Shown here: one piece after another, positions 11,424 through 24,454 of the stretch
Numbering within the stretch: the first letter of the stretch is position 1
Layout: each line of letters opens with the position of its first letter
From: Chromera velia
Taxonomy: Eukaryota > Sar > Chromeraceae
DNA length: 64,000 bases
Assembly: GCA_018398765.1 (NCBI GenBank)
Contig: JAHBMJ010000664.1
Location: forward strand, 103,583 to 167,582
Direction: 5' to 3'
Program-made: the position numbers and the translations under genes
Notes under the pieces: generated by a model
What the model was told of the DNA's origin: nothing
Database searches by the model: none
Seen by the model: the letters and a program-made list of their open reading frames with translations, nothing else

Positions 11424-12582
11424 AGTGATAGTGTGTGTTGCGAATGGAGAGTAAGCGAAGTGAACGAACGCAGAGTTCTTTGTAACAGGTTCAGATTTCG
11501 GACAGACAGTCTGTTGTTTTCACAGGTCAAGAGACAACCAGAAGAAAAACACAATCGCTTCTACAGTGAGGCAGGTCTTTTCAAAGAGAAAGACAGATGG
11601 AAGAGTAAAGGACGAAAATAATACTGGGCCATACTCCATTGCTGATTCCGGTAATACGTAAACTGTGTCACTCAGAGTTTGTCATGGGAGAAGTGGAAAG
11701 GAATGAAGTCTGCAATAGTCTGCATGTATGTTCAAATTTTATTTTGTTGAAGCGAACTCCTTGAGTTTTGGAGTCTTCAGCGGTCTTTCGGGGCGCCCTG
11801 CGCGCGCACATGCACGGTCGACCGGCTTAATTGCGGCCGCGGGGGTCCGGCCATGTCCGGCCCCACGCCGCCGGGCCGCGGACCGGCCAGCATTCATGCA
11901 TGCATTTATATATGAATATATGCATACATGGCCGCGGCGCGCGGGCTCGCTGGCCGCGCGGCCCGCCGCGCCCCCGCCGGCCCGCGCCGGGGATATAATT
12001 TTGATTCTTCGATCATGCATGCAGAATTATTGCAGAATTAATTAAGAATCCGAGAAGATGTTTCTCTCTCTTCCGGGATCTTCCGGGGGCCACGAGGATC
12101 TTCTTTTCAAGGAAGTTTCCCCCCGCAACTCAGTGGCAGTTGCGTGCCGTTGGTAGATGTTGGTGGTAGAGTAGATTTTGTCCTTTCTTCTTTCTTTTGT
12201 TGGCACCTAGTACTGTAAGCTCGACCATAGCAGCTGCCGTGGCCGCCAAGCAACAGTTCCACTTCGGTTGGAATTTTTGCTCTGTTGCAGCCTGCGCAGA
12301 AAGCAGAAAGGAAGAGGAGCCCGATTGCATGAAAGCGATACACGATAGACCCGTAAAAATCCTAGACGCATAGACTCCAGCCCTAGACCCGTGAACCTTT
12401 TCGGGCCAGCAGACAAACTGACAGTAGAGGATAGACAGATAACATCATCTTCGTAGAATTTATCCGATCCCGAAAACAGAGAGATCTCCTACTGTTTTGC
12501 TCTCGAGGGACCGGGAACATTAAAAAAGAAGCGAAGTGAGAAGAACAGAAAGAACGAGGGAGAAGACAGGAAAGGCGGAAAA
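11424..12582. promoter_or_regulatory. Divergent intergenic region with GC-rich palindromic block
   Basis: Separates two divergently transcribed genes. The centre (11790-11993) is extremely GC-rich and made of short palindromes: GCGCGC, GCGGCCGC at about 11833, CCGCGG, GGCCGG. An AT-rich insert (11895-11930) and the right edge each carry TGCATGCA (11897-11904, 12016-12023). GATATAATTTTGATTC follows at 11992. A shared promoter is inferred from position and composition, not shown. Confidence 0.5.
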
Positions 12583-15500
12583 ATGAGTTCTTCTCAGTAT
12601 GCCAGATCCAGCGGCTCCTTGCTGGAAGGTGTTTTCAGCGACCACGAGCTGTGCATCTTTCGCACAAAAGCCTGTGAGTCTGTGTACGTACATCCGTGCT
12701 CAGTGTATGTATTCCACCTGTCTTTCTACTTATCGCATGCCAAGATTTTTAGGCCTCACATTGCGATGCAACAATCTTTTGTTTGGGAGGGGGGTTCGTC
12801 TCTGTCAAAGCTTCAGTCTCCCCCCTCTTGTGTGCCCCGCTTTAATCGTCTGATTTTCTGTATGGGTGGCTGCAGGTGACCGCTTGCTGGCGGGGAAATG
12901 TTCATGGCAAGAGACGTCAGTACGGAGGGAACAAAACAGAAAGAAACGATCGAGGGAGAACTCCAAAAGATCCTTCCTGTCTCTCTGGGAGACGGGAAAT
13001 CCAGAGAAAATGACTCAAAATCTTTGTTTGTTTTCGGCCCCTTTCCACCAGTGTCCCGTGACTCTCTCATTTCGTCCCTCTTCCCTCCCCTTTGCCTGTC
13101 CCCTTTTTCGATTTGCTCCTGCCCCACCTCTCTCGCTCGCTCACCCTCGCTCCCTTGCACACCGTTCCGTTCCTGACAGCCGGGCTTGAGAGCGCACATC
13201 CGTTGACTCGTGCACTTTCAAAAAATACACCGTTTTTTGGGTGATACATATGTACGTCAAATCTCTTTTGACTTGAATGCAGATGCCAATTCTCCCACGC
13301 TCTGGAGTGGGTGCGTCGTGCTCCGGTGAGTGAGTGAGTGAGTCGATGAGTGACTCAACTCAACTCGCCAACGAAAAATTCACTCTCAGTTTCCATACCT
13401 TCCCCGGGCTCGTCGATCTGTTTCCCTTGTCGCCCTTGCTCCTTTCTCGATGGCCTTCCCAAGTTAAATCGGTGTAAATGCGGGACCCGAGTGTGTTTGT
13501 GAATTCCTTTCTTCCTCGTTGTCCTCCCACTTAGGTGGTGTCATACGCCTCCTTTTCACTCTCCTCCTTTCCCCCCTCCCCATTTCTCGTGTATGCACGT
13601 GTGTCTATTTGTGGTGTGTACGGGTGCAGACCGTGGACCGACAGGGAACGAGCGCCCTGTGAGTCATTGGCAAGATAGCAGTTTGGTCTCTGAGTGAGGC
13701 AGAATGGAAAGAAAGAAAGAAAGAAAGCAAGCAAGAAAGAAAGAAAGAAGACAAAGAAGGACACCACGCTGAGAGGTGGGGTCCGTCTGTGAGTGAGAAT
13801 GGAGGGGAAGCTGCCTGTGTTTCTGGCCTAGCTCGCCTCCACATCCCCCTGTTTGTCGCAAACGAGCGGTCGAGGCGGGGAAAGAACAAGTTTCACGGAA
13901 CGCTGTCCCTTCGCAGATTCCTGCCCTAACCTCACCCAAGAGACTTCTTTTTTTTTTATTTATGCAACAACTCTTTTTGTACTCTCTCTTGGGACTCCGA
14001 TCTCTGCACTCATACGTCAATACAAACTCATGAATAAATATGTACCCCGAATAAATGCAGGTTGTACCGGCCCCAACTCTGCAAATTCATTTTCCCTCCT
14101 GTTGGCTCTAACGGGACTGGGAGGGGCAATGAGCACAGCGGTGCAGGTGCATCGATACAACCCAGACCAGTCAACGCGTGCCCACTGAAGCAGAACTGTC
14201 CTTATGCACACAGCAGAGAGGAGCAGGTCTACCATCCTCTGATTTACAAACAGGTGGGGAGGAGGAGGAGACAGGCAGGCACGGAGACGGACAGAGAGAC
14301 GTCCAGATCGACAGTTGCACCCAGCTCCGGAAGAGAAAGTCACTTTTCCTCTGTCCTCCGTTCTTTTTCATTCATTTTCCCTATGCGTCCTCTTCTCCAA
14401 AATATTGCGTTCTTCCCTCTGTTGAATCTAGCTGGTGGCGTCTGTCTCCTTACACACACGCACACAAAGAGAGAGACAAAGATACACGCGTTCTTCGCGT
14501 CTGCAGGTCATCTGCGAGACCCACAGGCGCAAGCCCGGCTCCTGTCCCCGAAAGTACTGTCCCCTGGCACACGGGGTCCAGGAGACGACTGAACGGAACA
14601 AGACGACCAAGCTCGGCCTCGGCTCATTCAAAAACGGAGCTGCCGCTGCTCTCCGACATCTTCGAAATCAGGCTGCTGCCTTTGGGGGGGGACCTGGTGT
14701 GTTGAGAAGCCAGGGGGGGAAATTTTGGGCGTCCGGCGTTGTCGAGGATGAGGACATGATCTCACCTAGACAGATTCTCCTCTGTTGCCTCTCCCACCCG
14801 CCTGCAGGGGCTGCGGGGCGAGGTGACGATCGAAGCAGGGCGAGGGGGGGAGGGTCCAGGAAGGACACAGAAGAGGTCGCGATGGCTGCCGCCCAGAAGG
14901 TTGCCCTGCCCCGCCTGTACACTGTTGACGATGAAGCCGATCGTTTCATGGTGCAGAGATGGGCTGAGAAGCGGAGGCAGGGGAAGGAAAGGTCGATACA
15001 GGACAAAGAGAGTGGAACGCACAGGGCGAGACCCCAGTTTGAGAAGCGCCTCTTATCGTGTGGTGTTCCACCCGGCTACGTGCCTCCAGATTCCTCCAGA
15101 CAAACCAGAACGGCCCCCAACAGACACTACGCGCCCTGCGTGCCTGCCCACCAGCAGGACAGGAATATGGAGTTCAAACTCCGCCAGCAGCAAAGGCAGT
15201 CTGCGTATGTTCCCAAACAGCAGTCATCTCTGCCCGACGGTCCCCTTCCCCATCGTATCCCTTCTCAAGAGAACGAGAGGGCAAAAGGAGAAACGAGAGG
15301 ACCTGCTCAGGACAACAACCTGAGAGGCGCTCCCTCTCAACAAACCATGAACAGTAGCAGCAGCAGCAGAAGAAACGACAGCAGCAGAAGGAATAGGGGG
15401 GAAAGCAGAAGGTCAACGAATGCACACACCAACAAGGAAGGGGTGCATCAACAGGGAGAAGCCAGCCTCCAGAAGCAGAAGCACCAAGACCAACAGGTCC

Positions 15501-18500
15501 CCTCCCCAACGACGATAGAGGACCCAGACGTGCCATCTGTGAATGTTCCCCCCGTCTCCGGTTCCTCCACAAATGGTGTGACCCAAGAAGCCGATCCACC
15601 TCAGCAACCTGCCCCGTCGCTCTCCCCCTCACCGCGCCCGTCTTCCACTCTAAATGGCCCTTCCCCTGCCGGTGTCCCCCCCGCGAGGGCCTCGTCCCCC
15701 CCTCTCCGCCCTGAAGGTGCGAACGCCCCTGCGTCTGCAAGTGCCCCGGCATTCCCGTCTCCGCTTCTGCAGGAGGCTTCCGTTTCCGTGTTCCTTCCCT
15801 CCTCTCCGATCCCGCCTCCTGCAGCAGTCCCCCCACACACAGAGGCAGCAGCAACCTCTCGTGCAGCCTCAGTGGTGGAGAGAGAGGCGGCTGCTCCGGG
15901 AGGAACAGCGGCAGAGAATGAAGGACAGCGGGAAGTGGCCCCGGTGGTCCCGACTGCGACTGTGTCCCTCCACAGTGATGTGTCAGAGGGTCGTGGACAA
16001 GCTCTACAGGAGGGAGGAGAAGGGGTTGGAACAGGAATGGAAGGAACGTTGAGGGACTTGGGGGGGCAAGGGCAGTGTCCTGCAGCCAGTGCTGCAACTG
16101 GGGCAGGCCAGAGACCTCCACGTCCTCTGCCTCTGCCTCTCGTCCTGCGTCCTGTTCCCGGCAAGCAGCAGAAGAGAGAAGAGAGGGGGCTGCATGAGCC
16201 TCCTCCTCTCCTACAGAGGCCGCCTGTCCGTCTTCCCCTGAACTCCGTGAGAGGGGGCAGAAGAGGGGCCCTCCCCGACGATGTGCCTGACAACAGAAGA
16301 ATGTCGAGGGGTTCGGGTTCGCATTGTGAAGAGGAGAGAGAGGCTTCGAGAGCCATGCAGACAAGACTGCCGGTCAGGGGTCGGCAGGAGACGGACAAGG
16401 ACAAAGAGATGGTTGATAGCAGTTTCCGCTCTCATGCAGAGAACGCCAGTACGTATGCCGGCACAGGATCGGGTGGGGGGTTTTCATGCATCTCCGGCGG
16501 GTGCAGCTGGCAGGGAGGGGACGCCGAGTCACTATCGACCGGTGACTTTTTCCGGGGGCATCGTGGAAGTGGTTCTGTGGGAGGATCCGAGGCACTCACC
16601 TCCTCTTCCCATCGGGGGGACATTCCGGGGGACCTGCATGGGTCCTCCCCCGCTGTGGGGGTGCATGGGTTTGGCGTGGGAGGGGGTGACTCCTCGTGTC
16701 CCGGCCACACAGGGGGAGGGGGTGGTATGGACCCTTTCTGCTTCACTGTGCGGCAGATGCAGGCAGTGTGCGGAAACCCTCAGAACCCTCAGCCCACAAG
16801 CACCCAGAGAGAAGCTCCCTTTCATGACCCTAGACATCAGTCTCGACAACCACTCCACAGCCACAACCACCCACAGCAGCAGCAGCAGCAGCAGCAGCAC
16901 CAGGAGTTGCGCGGGAGGCGAAGAAGAAATCCCCCAGGTATCCGCAATGTTCCACATAGACCGCGGCCCGTCTTCGTTCCAACTGACGGAACGTGTACCC
17001 CCGAAAGGCCCCCCAGGCAGCAGTGTGATTATGCCCCTGCAGCACTCCCACTGCGCATGAATGGTCAGGATCTCCTGGAAGCCTGCCGACAGATGCAGCA
17101 GCAGCAGCAGTATCAGCATCAATCTGATCCCTCGAGTCACCAGCCGGTTGGTCTCGATGGACCACAAGTACACGCGCCGTCCCCCCAGCACGGTACAGTC
17201 GGGGGGTCAACCACGCCTCCACAGCAGGAGCAGAGCGCATTGGACCTTGGGGCACTGCCTGCAGACAGCACAGTGGCACCTCCCGCACAGCAACCTCCCT
17301 TCTTCCCCACTCCAATAGAGGAGGGAGGAGTTGGAGTCCCGATCGGTATGCCCTTCCCCCACTCAGCAGAAGTCGCTATGATGGCAGGACAGCAAGGATG
17401 CCAAAATCCCCCGCCTCCTGCCACACTCACCTTCCCCCACGGGGGTCTCTTTGTGCCAAACCCATTCGGATCTCAGCAGCAGCCGATGCACCGTTCTCTG
17501 GTTCCTCACCCCTTTCTTCAGTGGAATAATGCGCATGTCGCTGCAGCCGCTGCAGGAGAAGCATCATCATCAGGAGGCATTTCTCCTCCTCCCGTCTCCC
17601 CTTTCAACGAACAGCAGCAGCTCGTCCAGCATCAATTCTCTGTTGCCAACTGTCTCCCCTTCAATCACCCCTGCGGCCCCTACGCTGAATTGGCCAATCA
17701 CCCCTGCGGTCCATACGCAGAGAACCACGCCAGGCTGTATCCTGCGTTCCTCAACCCCATGCTGTGCTTGCTCCAGAGCAACGGAGCAGGCACAGGAATA
17801 GCACAAGCTCCGCCGCCAGTAGAGAGCATCCACCAGATGCAGCAGCAGCAGCAAACAGGTGCAGCAGGGCCGAATGCAGCAGAGACCTCAGCGGTCCTCA
17901 ATGGAAACAGAAGGGGTGCTGGGGGAGCGAATCGCGTCGTGAACGTACCGTTCGTACCCCCACAGACACAGACACAAGAGTCCACTCACCAGCTGCAGAG
18001 ACAGGGGCAGGCACAGGCAAGTGCTGCTGCAGGGGGACAGGCAGAAGAGTCCTTCAACCCCCAGCAGCCTGTCTCTCCGTCTCCCCACTTCCCCCCAGTG
18101 GTTCCTCTCAAGTCCCAAAATCTGATCAACATCCTCTGTCAGCCTCCGAACCCCAACCCCAGCCCCACACTGACAGATCAAACAGAAGCCCAGCAAGGGC
18201 GAGACAGTAGAAACAGGGACAGCGTCTCTCCAGCAGGAAATGGGCATGAGAGTTCCAAGCGACAGGAGCAGTCAAACAGTCAGTGGATGATGCTCGCTCC
18301 CAGCCAGCCTCAATTCCGCGTGGCGGTGCATCCTGAGGTCGAACACGGAGAGAGGGGAAGAAATTGGAATCAGGGCCGTGCATTCCAGCCACACAATGGC
18401 ATGCATCCCTACCGCCAAGCCTTTCCTCACCCCCAGCAGCAACAAATGCAGATGGCTGTAAGGGAAGATCACGCAGACTCCTCCACCTTTCCCCTTCACC

Positions 18501-20248
18501 GAAACGCTCTCCCTCAGCAGCAGCAGCACCAGCCTCATCTGCAGCAGGTCATCGGACCTTGTGGGGCCATCGTCGTCTCAGCTTCTCTCTCCTGCTACTC
18601 GCCGGTTCCCCCCACTGTGACTGTGGGGGGGCGTGGGAGTGGAAGTGCGCGCTCGCAGGTATCCCGGCACGACGCAATACTGCAACAACAACCACAGCAA
18701 CATGGCTCCTCTGCTGTCAGGATTGAGGCTGGTGGTGTTGAGGAAGTGAGGACTGAGGTCTTCAGAGGAGGACGGGGAAGGGAAGTGTCGGCACGCAGCA
18801 GTCCCGAGACAGAGACAGAGGCAGCCTCATCGATGCTGTCTCGAGGCAGTACTCAGCAGATGCAGCCTGCGTCAGTAGGTCGCGTGTCTTCTCCTGAGCC
18901 CGGCTGTCTTTTTTCTGTCGTTTTCGATTTCCCCGTTCAGGACGGGGCACTGGTTGCACGCGTAGCAGAGTCTCTGACTCGGTTGGTGGGGGTTGATGCA
19001 GTCAGTCTGCTTCAGCTTGACTCGTCTTCTTCTTCCGGTACCCGTTCCAGCTTTAGGTCTGGACAAGGGAAGGCCCTCAGCAGAACAGTCGAAGTTCGCA
19101 TTTCACCCCCCTTGCTGGATGTCCTTGTTGACAGCCAAAAACAGGAAGGGGAGGGGGGCGGGTTCCGAACAAAAGTCACGGCAGAATTGGACTCATCCGT
19201 TTCCCCTTGTGCTTACTCTGGTGTCACTGCCGGTGTGTGCATGAATTGGGGGAGTGCTGAAAAGGGAGGGGACGGGAGGGCTGAAGAGCTGCTGAAATAC
19301 TATGACCATCTCGAGCGCCGAGATGCGGCTGCAGGTGTGGTCTGTGTGAGTGCTCGAGACGCTGCGGTACGTTTGGCATGTGGGTGGGCAGGGGATCCGT
19401 GTGAGGAGGGACAGCACAGTGTCCTTCTCCTCCAAGGCCTTGCAGGGTTGCTGGTTGCATTGCTTCGGTTTCTGGTCGAGATGCAGGCGCGCAACATTTT
19501 CCTTGCTCCTCTTCCCAGACGCCCCACGTTTGTCCTGGTGGATAGTGAGGGGGGAGAAGAGGGGAGACGCACAGAGACAGAGACGGGCTCCGGGGAGAAA
19601 CAGAGAGGGTGTGGTCCGGTTGGAGAGGGTGCTGGACTCTCTCTGCGTTTTGACGTGAGTTTCTTTTTCTTCTCATCACCACGCAGGGGAATGGCTCCTT
19701 TCTCTTGGCCACGTATGCAAATAGCATCATGCCCCGCACCCCCTTCCAGCCCCTATCTATTTCCTTGTCTCGGTCTCTTTCTTTACTGCAACTCCGCGTG
19801 TGTTTTTGCAGCCGTCCACCTGCCTGCCTGCATGTCTCTCTATAGCGAAATCGGGGGAAGGAGCGGAGTAGCAAGAGCGATTAAAAAAAAAAAAAAAAAG
19901 ACTACGCAAATGTCTTGCATATGTATTGTGGTTCACACTTTTTTCAGGCCTTCTCAATTTATTTGCACCCTTCGTCCTTCTGTATGCAGCCGTACACAGC
20001 TGCTGCCGCCACGGTCGACCTGTGGACGATTGAGACAGCCGCTGGGTCCTCCTGTTCCTCCCTCTCTTCCTCTTCCTCTGGCTCTTCTTCGTCGATGCTC
20101 GGACTCGGGAGAGGCGACAGCGTGGCGGTATCTGAGGAAACTCTGCAAACGGGAGTGCGCTGCCTGAAGGCGCGGTTGGGCTTTCCTCCCTGCGTGACCA
20201 TGGACAGAGGGGGTTCGGTCAGTCAGTGCGTGCATATAATATGTGTCT

Positions 20249-20296
<48 letters not shown>

Positions 20297-20322
20297 TCTG
20301 TCTGTCTCTGTCTCTGTCTCTC

Positions 20323-20376
<54 letters not shown>

Positions 20377-22300
20377 TATGTGTGTCTGTCGGTCGGTCTA
20401 TTTGTCTGAAACACTGCAAAGTTGTGAGTCCATGTGAAGTTTCTCCCCATTGTTTTCTGCCCGCCTTCTCTTCATGAGGGAACCTATCACAGAGAGACTA
20501 GAAAAGAAGAGCTTCAATGGAAAGCCGCGTCCGTTGTCTGGCGGAAAGGCAGAAAGAAAAAAAGAAGCGAAAGGACACAAAGAAACAAAAGAAAAGAAGA
20601 AAGAACGAAAAAAAGAGTCATACAGTCTGTCGCTACAAATTCCAAGCGTTTCTGTCGTGCGCTTTGCTGAAAGTATGTACCTGGTCTGCTTCCACCAGGA
20701 GCTCTTAGGGGCCAGATTTGTACTCTAGTTCGTAACAGGCACAGAATCTCTTCCTGATGCCGATGAGCAGATTTTATGTGCACAACTCCTGATTCAAAGA
20801 AACCCTTCCCAAACGACCTCCATCTCTCCATGGATGGATGCAGAGGATCACCAGGAGTGCAGATAAGACTAGCATTACTCGCCCTCCCACCACCTCCAAA
20901 GAGACTCAAGGAGGCTTTGCGGGCTGTGAGTGGTGGAGTCCTTCTGTGAAGGCGCGAGCGAGACAGCTGCTGTTGCATTTGGAGGGAGAGATTACCCCGT
21001 CGTCTGCAGCAATCAGGAGAGAGGGTGAGACCACAGTGAGAGGAACGGGGAGACCGAAGGAGGGGGACCGACGGGCTCGTCCCTCCTCCCCCTCATCAAC
21101 AGGCTCCGCAGAGGAACGATGCCATCTCCTCTACCGACGCTTTGACACCTGGGCCTGTGTGGGCCTCTGTCAGGACGTGTTCTTCGGTCTCTGTGACCAG
21201 CCGAAGAAATCGAAGAGAGACTGCAGAGGAGAAGCGGGCGCAGAGGCTCGTCGGACTGTCGACCAGCTCATCGATGCCGTCACGAAGCTTGACGTGGAGA
21301 GTGGAGAGGGGGCGGGGGAAAATATGTGAGAAAGAAAGACGGGATCTACATCTCGCCGAACCGAGTCACAGTATTGTTTCCTGCTTCTATTGAGCGTTTT
21401 TGTTTTTCTTTCCTCTTCCTACTCGCAAGCATTCTCTATTTCTACATGCGCCAGCAAAAGTCAAATGCATGTTTACAAAGGCGGACTGAAGTATTCCGTA
21501 CTCTCTCACTTGGCCTTCCTTCGGCGTCTGCAGGGAGGGCCCGAGAGTGTTCTGTGGGAACATTTCCTGATGACTCTATTGTCCAATGAAGTCCTCTGTG
21601 AGGGAGAGGGAGAGGGGGAGGGGGCGAGTGCGTTCACACTCCTTCATCACCCCCTCTTCTGGGGCCTCTCCCCGAAGGAAGAGAGGGCCCTCAGCGTGCT
21701 CCAGGGATGTGTGATGAGTGCAGGTAGACAGAGGAGGAAGGGGCAGTGAGAGAAGAGACAACGCGAAGGGGGGGACAGGACGAGGAGAGGGCGAGGGCGA
21801 AAGACTACGAGGAATGGTATAAGATGGTCTCTGGTCCTCTCTCCTCCCGATGGCCGATCTTCAGATCTCAGCTCGAGAGCCTCCTCCCATGTGCAAACGC
21901 TTCGTCTTCGTTTTCCGCTCTGTCAAAGAATACTCACAGCTTCCTTCGGGAAGCTGAGTCCTCCTGGCTGATCTCTGTCTTCGAGAGATTTCTCCTCTCT
22001 CAGGAGTCCTTTGAGGACCCAGAACCCCCCACGACGCAGAGGGGCGGGGAGGGAAGAGAGAGAGGCAGGCGTCAAAGTGCAGTCTGTGCTGTTGCAGAAA
22101 CTGCCCCCTCCCGCAGTGGGACCCCGGTGTCTTCACTCGCGGGTTCTTCTGAGGTTTCCTCAGTGCTCATGGCAATGCGCAGCGAGACCCCTAGCCTTGT
22201 CCTGTCTCTGTTCGACCGTTTCGCCCACGTGATGCCGTCGCTGTCCCTCTCTCTGGAGGACGACCCTCCAACCACGGAGGAAAGGTCGAAGCAAGAATAG
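12583..22300 (+). CDS. Giant plant-type tandem CCCH zinc-finger RNA-binding protein
   Basis: Exons 12583-12673, 13283-13325, 14061-14253, 14507-19654, 19990-20217, about 20844-21320, about 21534-21723 and 21747-22300; the first five joins are phase-perfect. About 2300 residues. Residues about 85-135 hold a tandem finger: ACPLKQNCPYAH (C-x5-C-x3-H), 16 residues including YHPLIYK, then C-x9-C-x4-C-x3-H ending CPRKYCPLAHG. The C-x3-H-x16-C spacing is that of plant RR-TZF/Unkempt-type proteins, which bind mRNA and control its decay or translation. Next comes more than 1300 residues of Gln, Pro, Ser and His-rich sequence, then a globular C-terminal part from about 18900 (FDFPVQDGALVARVAESLTR; CHLLYRRFDTWACVG; FLVEMQARNIFL) that I cannot assign. 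Uncertain points: a possible 111-base in-frame intron (14697-14807), the donor near 21300, and a 23-base gap at 21724-21746. Confidence 0.82.
20251..20392 (+). repeat. (CT)n(GT)n microsatellite in a CCCH gene intron
   Basis: Two tracts of TC followed by GT repeats directly downstream of the exon ending at 20217. Several other introns here show the same TC-then-GT order, for example 40938-41030. Confidence 0.95.
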
Positions 22301-24411
22301 GTTGACAGACGGAGGAAGAGATGAAGCAACGAGACGAGCATCTTCAGTTTCTTCCTTCAGGCTTGTGTTTCAAGCTCGGCCGTGACGATTACTTTCTGTT
22401 TCCACCCAGATGAAGTAAATGGATGAAATTCAGACAGAAAGAAGAGAAAAGAGTGCGAGTGCACGCGAGAGAAGAGAGGGATTATGACGCTTTAGCAGCT
22501 GTTTTGCATTCATGTTTCTTCCCCCCCTCTTGACAGCATCCATTCCTTCCTTCCTTCCTTCCTTCCTTCTTGCCCCCTCATTCCCTCCCGCCTGCTCTCT
22601 CCTCCGTCTCCCCAGTGCTTGTTTCGCCAGCAACTAGCCATGGGAAGGTCCGGTTCTTCTTGTCTCGGTGCTCGTATGAATATCTCCGTCGTATTTGTCG
22701 GCCCCCATTCTCTCCAGGGTACAAAAAGAAGAAGAAAAGGCAAGGAAGACGAATAATTTTTTTGCACCTAGCCACTAACTCCCTGTCGGTATTTATACCT
22801 AGCCCCATTGAGTCAGTCACCTTGTGCAAATTGTCTGACCGGGTGTGTGTGAAAATAGAGTAGACGAGAAAGTCAACCAACCCCACACCCTGCTGGCATG
22901 TCAGGGTGCGCTGAGTTGACTGCCAATGGAAGGAAGACTGCAACTGGCCTGAAGAGTCGAAAGGAAGGAGTGAAAAATCACCGCCTGTCTCTCTGGCTGG
23001 CTTTTGGTCTGTCTTCTTTTTTGAACCTAGGATTAGTAGCATCAATGTTGCAGGCCCGCCCCGCGGTCTACTGCCGGGTGTCGACTTGTTTACCGCAGTA
23101 TGCTTTCTCCCTCTCTCTCCCTCTCTTCGCTCCGTTGGCGTCTTTGCTGTCAGTCTGCCTGTCTGCTGAGCCTTTTGCACTTTCACAAGGAAGGCAAAGG
23201 GAGAAAAGGGAGCATTGTCGCTTCCCTCCTCCTTTCCGCCCTCCCTTTCTGCCATCCATTCGACGGAAGCAAAATGACCCAATGCAACGGTGAGGTTGCA
23301 CAGACAAGTGCATCTGATATGAGTGCGAAGGTGGGTGCCTGCCACTGAGGCACTCGATCGATCGGTGCGTTCATTCATTCTGTCCACACCACATGGGCAG
23401 CAGAACAGGCTGGCTGACTGGGCGGCTGATTGGCAAAGACGAAGGAGATGCTGCGTGGGTTGAATGAAATGGGTGTGATCTGCTTCTTCTTTGATTGTTT
23501 TCTCTTTGTTGTCGTTTGATTCTCGTGTAGAGCAAGGTCTGTCCTTGGATATTTTGGCAATGATTTTCTTTTGTTTTTCCGACTTCTTTTTCAGGTAGAA
23601 TGAGTCAAGCTTATTCTCTCCTTTGCTCTGTCCTGTATGACCGTCATAGAAGAGAGGGCGATGCGACAAGAATTTGGAGCGAGAGAACGTGCACGAAGGC
23701 AGACTGAACACGATAAAGAAAACAGATAAAGCGAACCCGAGACGGCTTCGGGGGTCTGTCTTGTGTGTCCTTCTCTCGTATTTCTTCTGTATTCCTCTCT
23801 CTGTTTGTCTTTTTGTTCGAAAAGTCATCAACAAACAGGAAAGCATGGCGACAGACACGATAACATAGGTGGGTATGTCGACGAAGTGTATTTGCGTATT
23901 GATTGCTTTCTTGGTCAGCCATTCTTTGCAGTCCACCTCCATGCCGGACTGCCGTACTTGTTGTATGCAAATAGAAAGGGGGGGCGGTGGGGGCAGAGAG
24001 GGACCTTTGCGTTGCAGAAAAAAATGCAGTGAGAGAGAAGAGAGCATATGCATGCTGGGAAGAGACTGTCTTGGGGGGGGGCTGCTGAAATTGGTTTTCT
24101 TGGTCAACCCTCAATTCCCTTCCTCTGTTGCTTGTCTGCAAGCAAGATGCTGCTCTCTCTCCCTCGCGTCCCTGGTTTGGTCGATCGCCCTGCATCACTG
24201 TCAGAAGAGCGGATGCATGGATGGATGAAGCATCAACGAAGGAAGAAAGGAAGGAAGGATGATGGTTTGACTCCTCAACGAAAACAAGTAGGAAGGGCAG
24301 ACGATCAAGTATCAGCATTCGATACGTTCCCTGACGACGGCATTTTGCGACTGTCGCTCTGCAAAAGAAAGTCAAAGCCGTGAGTGTGTCCTCTCTCCCT
24401 CTCTCTCTCTC

Positions 24412-24454
<43 letters not shown>

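Noticed and set aside
12107-12343. 78-codon minus-strand frame with a signal-like start (MYRFHAIGLLFLSAFCAGC)
   Set aside because: Short, inside the probable 5' region of the CCCH gene, with no supporting feature; chance is likely.
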